From Sarcophilus harrisii (Eukaryota; Chordata; Mammalia; Dasyuromorphia; Dasyuridae): 64,000 nucleotides of DNA. The position numbers were made by a program, and so were the translations under genes. The stretch covers positions 57,996,539-58,060,538 of the forward strand of contig NC_045427.1 in the NCBI RefSeq assembly GCF_902635505.1. The letters are read 5' to 3'. Positions 57,901 through 64,000 of the stretch are shown one piece after another (position 1 is the stretch's first letter; every line of letters starts with the position of its first letter). The notes under the pieces are model-generated. The model made no database searches. It was given only the letters and a program-made list of their open reading frames with translations, and was not told the DNA's origin.

Positions 57901-60900
57901 ATTTTACAACTGGAAAGACCTTTGAGTTCATCTAGTCCAGCCTAGTCCCTCATTTTTAGATGAAAGAAGTATCCCATAGGCAGTGGTAGTGCTGAGATTT
58001 GAACCCAGGACCTCTATTTTCAAGGCAAATACTTTTTGCATCAAACCATACCAATTTATAGAGTCGTTTTAATGTTCTATTTGCCCTTCCTTCTCTCCTC
58101 ATGATACCCTCCTCCCCCAAGCATTTGAATCTAAGAGATGGGGAAGGCTTGTTTCCAAAACTGAAACATTTCAGGTTTGAGTCAGACAGTAAGAGTAGTT
58201 TGCTGATGTGCCCCAATTCCTCTTGGGATTTCCATATTCTCCTCTTTCACTTTTCCCAAAACAATTTCTGAAACAAGGCTTTCCCTGGAGCATGAAGGGG
58301 CTACTGCCTTTCTCACTTTAGGTCTTAACTCCTCCCTCCCTCCTTTTCTCCTCCTACTTTCTGATATTGACTATGGATTTAAAAGGTGATAAGAGAGGAC
58401 CCAAAAAAAGTGGCTTCCTGACACTTACTGTCTTTGAAGCGCTCTTTCCTCATTTATAAAATAAGGGGGGGTTATACTTCTAGCTGGTATAACTTATATG
58501 GATTTATAATTTAGTGCTTTGAAACTACATAGCAATTTTATATAATGATTTCAAAGTGTAAGAGCTTTGAATTTGGAATCAAGAGCCCTGATTCTGCTAC
58601 TTACTTGATTCTCTCATCCTTCTTCCCCTCTCTGATACTATTAAAATTCTATTTTAATAGAATTAATTCTACCTCAGAGTAGGGAGAACATTTTATAAAG
58701 CTAGAAATAAGATAGTAAGAGATCCTAATTAGGACCCTGGGACAGGTAGTACAGTAGAATTATTCCCATTTTATAGATGAGGAAACAACTTTAGAGAGAT
58801 TGGATGAATCTCTGAGATCACAAAGCAAGATGCTAGAGCAAGAATTAAACAAAAACTCCTAAATTATTCTTCTGGGCTAGATCAAAGCTTCTTAAACTGA
58901 GGGTCACAACCCCATGTGGGGTTGCATAACTGCATGTGGGGTTGGCGAAAAATTTGCCAACAGTAAAAGATACCAAATATTCTGCCAAGATTTAAATTCT
59001 TTATGTAAAATTAAACAAGCATCTCATTAGTATGCAAATTGGCTTTCATATTTAATAAATAGTAATATTATATGTGTATTAAAGAATCGTTTTAAAATAA
59101 ATTTCATTATGATTGGTTATTAGTTAATGTTTGATTTGCATACCTTTTTTATATACCCATATATCTAGGGTCATGTAAAAATTTCTCAGGTGCAAAGGGG
59201 TCACAAGTGGAAAAAGCTTAAGAAGTCTTGGACTACATGGCCTCTCAGCTACTTGAGGACAAGAACTGAGACTTATCTAAATTGCTTGTACAAAGCAGAT
59301 ACTTTAAAAATATTTGTTGTATTATTCCTTATTACTTGTGACATTTTGTGTTCCAACATTCTATGATCTAAAGTCTCTTCCAGTTCTAACATTCTATGAT
59401 GGATGAGATAAGCCTGATATTTGAAAAGAAAAACAGAACTGGCTGCTCATCCTCCTCCCCTGGCAGTCTGCGAGAAATTCCATGGTCTACCAGAAATTAA
59501 GGAAGGAGCAGCAGGGTCAAGGGCAGGCAGGGAGTTGATTCTGTGACCTAAAGGGTGAATTTTCTCCCCTATTAGGATGAAAGTCAGTGGCTGTCCAATC
59601 ACTGCATGAAGATGGGGGATGCCTATGTAATTGTGTACTCGGTCACCGACAAAGTCAGTTTTGAGAAAGCCTCGGAGCTGCGTATTCAGCTGCGGCGTGC
59701 CCGCCAATCAGAGGATATCCCCATCATCCTCGTGGGCAACAAGAGTGACCTGGTCCGCTCCAGAGAAGTCTCTGTGGATGGTGAGCCTACGACCCTGGGA
59801 GGAGACACCCCAAGTCTGGGATTCAAACCCCAGCAACTGCATGGTTAAAAGAAAATTATGCACCCCCCCTTGCCCCATTCCTCCCCCCGGGACCCGCCAA
59901 GTTTCTAAATATAAGACAGAAAAATGCTGGCTGAAGTCAGGCTGCCTCTCTAGGCATGTCTGTTCGGAACAGTGCTCTGGGGAAAATTGAGGTGGAAATG
60001 GGGAGGGGGGAACAAGAGCAAGGCTTAGGAGGCGGAGTGGGGTTCAATGGAGGAGTGAAAGGGTCCAAGGGAAGGAGGCGGGGCAAAGCAGAGGGTGGTT
60101 TCTTTAGTAAGCCTGATGAGAAAGCTTCCTCTGAGAGGTTATAGGGTCATAGAGCTAGAAGAGACCACAGAGATCATCTGGTTCAACTCCCTCCTTTTAC
60201 AGATGAAAAAACTGAGGCTCTGGGCAGTTAAGTGACTTGCCCAAAGGTATACAGGTACTAAGCATCAAAGGTGAGATTTGAATCTAGGTCCTGGGATGTT
60301 AGAAGCCAATATTCATTCTCTGAGCTTGAGGGTACAGACATGTAATAACAGACTCAGCTGCTCTTAAGAAGTTTACATACAGTCTATTGGAGAGAAAGAC
60401 ACATATAGAAACATCTATTAAAAAAAAGGAGAGAGAGAGACAAAAAAAAATCCCACCCATCCCTGCCCCTTCACATCAGTTCTGGAAGGTCTTTAGAGTG
60501 CCCATATGGTTACTTGCACTTTATTATCTCTATTCTTAAGGCTACCCAGAGAAGGGAAGTCATTTTACTTAGCCGAAAGTCATGCATTTAGGAAATGTCG
60601 GCATTGCTGAGCCTTAATGTGACTTCTGTCTTCTGAGTATCGATTCTAGTGCCCTTTCTATTATACCATGAGATAAATGAGAGCGACAGAGACAGAAACA
60701 GAGAGAGAGAGAGAGAGAGAGGCAGATGGACAGAAAAAGAGAGAGACAGAGACAGACAAAGAGATACAGTCACAGAAGGAGACAGAGAAACCGAGATAGG
60801 GACAGAGACAGAGAGATTGAAACCGAGGTTTCAGGACCTCATCACCTTCCCTGTCCATTATTACAAGAAGTTACTCAGAGAGTGCTGATACAATGGGAAA

Positions 60901-62213
60901 GGAAGCCATCAGCAACCAAATGATTTTGCTTTCCAGAGAGAGTCCCAACTACAGAGTAACAGACACATATAAATGACTTGCAAACTTTAAAGCACTACTT
61001 AAGAGCTAGCTAATAACAATTAGTTCTCACTTATTAATTAATTATATCTTAATCACTAGTGATCAATAATTTATTATTGTTATTATTACAAATATGATAA
61101 GGACAAGTGTAGGACTCTCTGGGAGAGCTAAAATTCCCCAGAATTTAAGTTCAAACCATGGATGGCTTTGAGGAAGAAGGAATTTAGGGCCCAAAGAAAA
61201 TAGTTGGATCCACCAGAGAGAGGAAATTGTACCATTTGCTTATGAGCTCCTGTGAGCACTTTGTGACTTCTGCATTTCCTGTAGGATGACATGACCTTCC
61301 TACGAGCTTACAGTCCAACCCCTAAATTCAAAGCAATTGAGCAGCAAGAGTTCCCTTTTTCCTGGATGTAGCTTGGTCAGAGAAGACTTCATAGAGAAGG
61401 TGTCCAAGTTGAGCCTGGAAGGAAGGAAGGCTTGCTGGCAGATGGAAATGGAAGGAAGGGGAATCTAATCCAAGTGAACAAAAATATGGAGACTGGAGAA
61501 GGCAGAGTAACAGGGAGCGTGGAGTAGTTCAGTCTGGCTAGAACACAGAATACTCAGAGAAGAGGAATTTGTTCGGTGTAGACTAGGGGAGTCGCCAAAG
61601 ACATTTAAGTATTTCTTTGGAACTCAAAGCAGAATCTTTTGATCTCTGGGGATGAGACAGAGACTTAACACAGTGACTGGTACATAGTAGGTGCCTAATA
61701 AATGCTTATTGACTGAATGATTCTATACCTTGGAGATCTATAAGAATCCTTATATTTATAGATAAGGAGAAGGGGTAAAAGGGAATAGATGTGCCCAATG
61801 TCACACAGGCTAGCTGGTGATAAAGGTGATAGGGTAGACTTTGGTGGAGTCCCTCACCCCCTCACCACCCCTTCCCCTAGCCTTTCCTCTAGTCCTCCTC
61901 CCTCACTGCTTCTCCATCTTCTCTTGGATCCTCAGAGGGCCGGGCTTGTGCCGTGGTGTTTGACTGCAAGTTCATTGAGACGTCCGCTGCCCTTCACCAC
62001 AACGTGCAGGACCTGTTTGAGGGCATCGTCCGGCAGATCCGGCTCCGGAAGGACAGCAAAGAAGACAATGCTCGGCGGATGGCCAACACCAAGAGGCGAG
62101 AGAGCATTGGCAAGAAGGCAAAGCGCTTCCTGGGCCGAATTGTGGCCAAGAACAACAAAAAGATGGCTTTCAAGGCCAAATCCAAATCCTGCCACGACCT
62201 CTCGGTGCTTTAG
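54989..62213 (+). CDS. RRAD: RRAD, RGK-family small GTPase, 305 aa
   Basis: Coding exons are 54989-55349, 57657-57730, 59576-59780 and 61936-62213 (918 bases with the stop), all with GT-AG borders and matching phases. RRAD binds the beta subunit of voltage-gated calcium channels and lowers calcium current in muscle and heart; it also binds calmodulin and 14-3-3. The basic N-terminus contains HRRSMPVDERDLQ (28-40), then a Ser-rich linker. The G domain has the P-loop GERGVGKT (95-102), DIWEQ (141-145) in place of the usual DTAGQ, NKSD (200-203) and ETSA (228-231). The basic tail ends SKSCHDLSVL, with no CAAX box, as is typical of RGK proteins. Human RRAD has 308 residues. The chosen ATG has A at -3 and matches the human start MTLN. 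No break is seen. Confidence 0.96.
56192..56700 (+). repeat. Marsupial tRNA-SINE and MIR-like unit in RRAD intron 2
   Basis: 56192-56431 is MAR1-like ('ctgtggcacaatggatagtg', 'ctggagaaggaaatggcaaa'). 56508-56700 is MIR-like ('cctcatctgtaaattgaagg'). The rest of intron 2 shows no exon. Confidence 0.85.
57890..58045 (-). repeat. MIR-like antisense unit in RRAD intron 3
   Basis: 'gttcatctagtccagcctag' and 'gagatttgaacccaggacct'. A similar unit at 60140-60310 lies in intron 4. Confidence 0.7.
58888..59240 (-). mobile_element. RRAD: hAT-like non-autonomous DNA transposon in RRAD intron 3
   Basis: Ends CAAAGCTTCTTAAACT and AGCTTAAGAAGTCTTG look like inverted repeats. They are flanked by GGCTAGAT and GACTACAT, a probable decayed 8-bp duplication as hAT elements make. 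The interior matches the copies at 34887 and 39655. Confidence 0.65.
60690..60822. repeat. GACAGA/GA simple repeat in RRAD intron 4
   Basis: GA-run then GACAGA units. The rest of intron 4 to 61935 has no exon; 61370-61560 resembles the unnamed ancient repeat. Confidence 0.85.
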
Positions 62214-62880
62214 GCGGAACTACTGTGGGGTGGGGGAAGGGGTGCCCCCCAAGGGGTGCAATAGAGGTATTCTTGATAAGCGCAGGATCCCTGTCCATGG
62301 TATAATGGAACGAGTGCTAGATTTGAAATCCTTGACCTGGGTTCAGGTCTAGGACTCTGCCAAGTAAATGCCCTAATCTGGAACTCATTTTGGGAATCGG
62401 ACAACTCGAAAATCCCTGACAGCTCGAAATCCATGATGCCTTAAGATTCAGCGATGACTCTGGAAAGGAAGGCTGGAGAGGCTGCCATGGAAGACTGGAG
62501 GTCAAAAGCAGCTGGAACTCCAGCCCTTGCCCTTGGGGGCCCCCTCTCAGTCAAGGAGCCTGCCCCTCTGGCCTGGCCGGGGCACTACATGCTACAGATG
62601 GACAAGGAGAGGGTGGTTCATTGGACATGATGGCACTGCCCCAAATCGCCCCTTGGGAGAGGCCCTAGGACCTGGGTACGCAGGCCCGTACTTGTTTCAG
62701 ACCCCTGTGGGGACAATCCGAACCACATACCAGTGGGAGAAAATAAATGGGGAGGGAGGGGGGCAGACTTAGTTGACTATTTTATGCAGTTAATATTGCA
62801 CTTCCATTTAGGTTGTTTGATGAATTTGTTATTTGTTTACATGCAGACTTTTATAATAAAGGATTATTTCCTGTTAGAGT
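62214..62880 (+). other. RRAD: RRAD 3' UTR with poly(A) signals
   Basis: Two AATAAA signals are present, at 62742-62747 and 62855-62860. The second, followed by a T-rich stretch, is the likelier main site. A MIR-like scrap (a 'gagtgctagatttgaaatcc...gggttcaggtc' pattern) lies at 62290-62370, so part of the UTR is repeat-derived. Confidence 0.65.
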
Positions 62881-63004
62881 TCATTTCCTGATAGATTATT
62901 TTCTGCAGAACCCTTGCTCCTCTGTCCTTTGTTTGGCGTGCTGGGCCATGCTAGCGTCAGGAAAAGCAAAGAATGAGTGTCTGGGGACACAGGTTTCTAA
63001 TAGC

Positions 63005-63345
63005 TAGTACCAGCTTTGCCATAATTCTTTGTGTGACTTTGGAGTAATCACTTCTACCCTCTGAGCCTCGGTTTCTCCCGTCCCGTGAAATGAGATGGAT
63101 GAACTAGATTCTTTTTTTAAAAAAATTATTTTTCAATTTTCAAATGCAGGAAAAAAAAAACTTGTTTTCAACATTCACCCTTGCAAAACCCTGTGTTCCA
63201 GTTTTTCTCCCTCCCTGCCCCCAACCTCCCCCTCTTAGACAGCAAACAATCCAATATATGTTAAATATGTGCAATTCTTGTAAACATATTTAATGGACCA
63301 GATTTTTAAGGTCCTGTCTAGCTCTTACTATTTTATGCTCAAGGG
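63005..63345 (+). repeat. MIR-like SINE split by a short antisense L1 3' end
   Basis: SINE text ('gtgtgactttggagtaatca', 'gagatggatgaactagattc') is interrupted at about 63113-63290 by an antisense L1 3' UTR ('caacattcacccttgcaaaa', 'gttccagtttttctccctcc') and resumes 'aaggtcctgtctagctctta'. Confidence 0.65.
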
Positions 63346-64000
63346 TATCTTCCCACTCTGACGTTCACTCATCATTGTTTTGTTCTTCCTCCTTTCCTCA
63401 TTTGTAAAATGGGGTAAAAAAAAACCTCTCCCACAGGGATGAGAGCAAGGTATTAATATTTTGCATTCTACAGACCCTTCTCTGATTGTGTTCTACAGTT
63501 CTTGCTACTTAACTGATTCATGTTCCAAGGTTTCTTATTATAATTCTGTGAAATATAATTCTGAGAACTATAATCTCCAGCATTTTGGTGGGTTGGTTTT
63601 TAGCGTGATTCTAACAGGTGCCAGGATCAGGTCAGAAAGTCTCTCTTGCTTACAAGTTGGCCTGTATGGGCCCTGCCCTATGGGAAAGCATTCAGCCAAA
63701 GGGATGCTTGCATTCCACAAGAATAGGCATCTAGAGAAATGTCAATCTACCCCAGCACTGGAGAGATCGGCAGGAGACGTTGGGATCCCCCTTTCTGAGC
63801 TTCCCCAGAGGCAGAGCTAGCAGGGGGGCCACTAGGTTTTTGCCATAGAACAGCAATCTTTCCTGGTTCTTCTCTGCCTGGCCCTGACTTTTGGGAATGG
63901 GCTGACTTGGTTCTCTTTGGACATACTAAAAATCCCCGGATGTCCTGTGATGGATTCCTTCCTCAGGCCGTACCCCAAGCCCTCCCTTCTCTCCATTCTT
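63346..64000. other. Unassigned right flank
   Basis: No exon of a further gene was recognised. In human the next gene on this side of RRAD is CDH16; none of its coding text is visible. Confidence 0.5.

Overview
The window is nuclear DNA from a marsupial, most likely an Australian one. It carries tRNA-derived marsupial SINEs (the head with 'gcacagtggatagagca', the tail with 'ggggtcatgaagagttgga'), marsupial L1 3' ends in several copies, HAL1-like half-L1 repeats, old L2, L3/CR1 and MIR relics and several LTR fossils. Only two host genes can be supported, both on the + strand. CIAO2B (FAM96B) has five coding exons in 28735-35806 and encodes 165 residues. RRAD has one non-coding and four coding exons, with coding sequence in 54989-62213 encoding 305 residues. 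The same two genes are neighbours in the same relative orientation on human 16q22.1.

Layout. 1-28.0 kb is repeat-built and gene-poor. It opens with a broken betaretrovirus-like fossil ending in an LTR. After that come L2, two solo-LTR-like blocks, three 5'-truncated L1 insertions with clear target-site duplications, a longer L1 nested in a class-I-like retroviral fossil, and HAL1-like blocks. 27.57-27.97 kb is a minisatellite with five copies of a CTCF-like motif, about 0.8-1.1 kb upstream of CIAO2B. 28.6-29.3 kb is the GC-rich promoter, first exon and short first intron of CIAO2B. That intron can only be read sensibly as an AT-AC (U12-type) intron. CIAO2B intron 2 holds a truncated L1 that appears to carry a 3'-transduced tail, an older antisense L1 and a tiny L1 stump; intron 4 holds an AT-rich tandem repeat. 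36-54 kb is intergenic SINE/L2/L3 DNA with long purine microsatellites and one unexplained open GC-richer patch near 43.4 kb. 54.2-62.9 kb is RRAD, with a TATA-like element, an untranslated exon 1 and a poly(A) signal. 63-64 kb is repeats and unassigned sequence.

The two genes do not form a pathway. CIAO2B is a targeting subunit of the cytosolic iron-sulfur assembly machinery. RRAD is an RGK-family GTPase that restrains voltage-gated calcium channels. No RNA gene, CRISPR array or intact mobile element was found. Repeat-family names come from recognition of consensus-like text, not from a database search, and boundaries are approximate unless a duplication or splice site fixes them.
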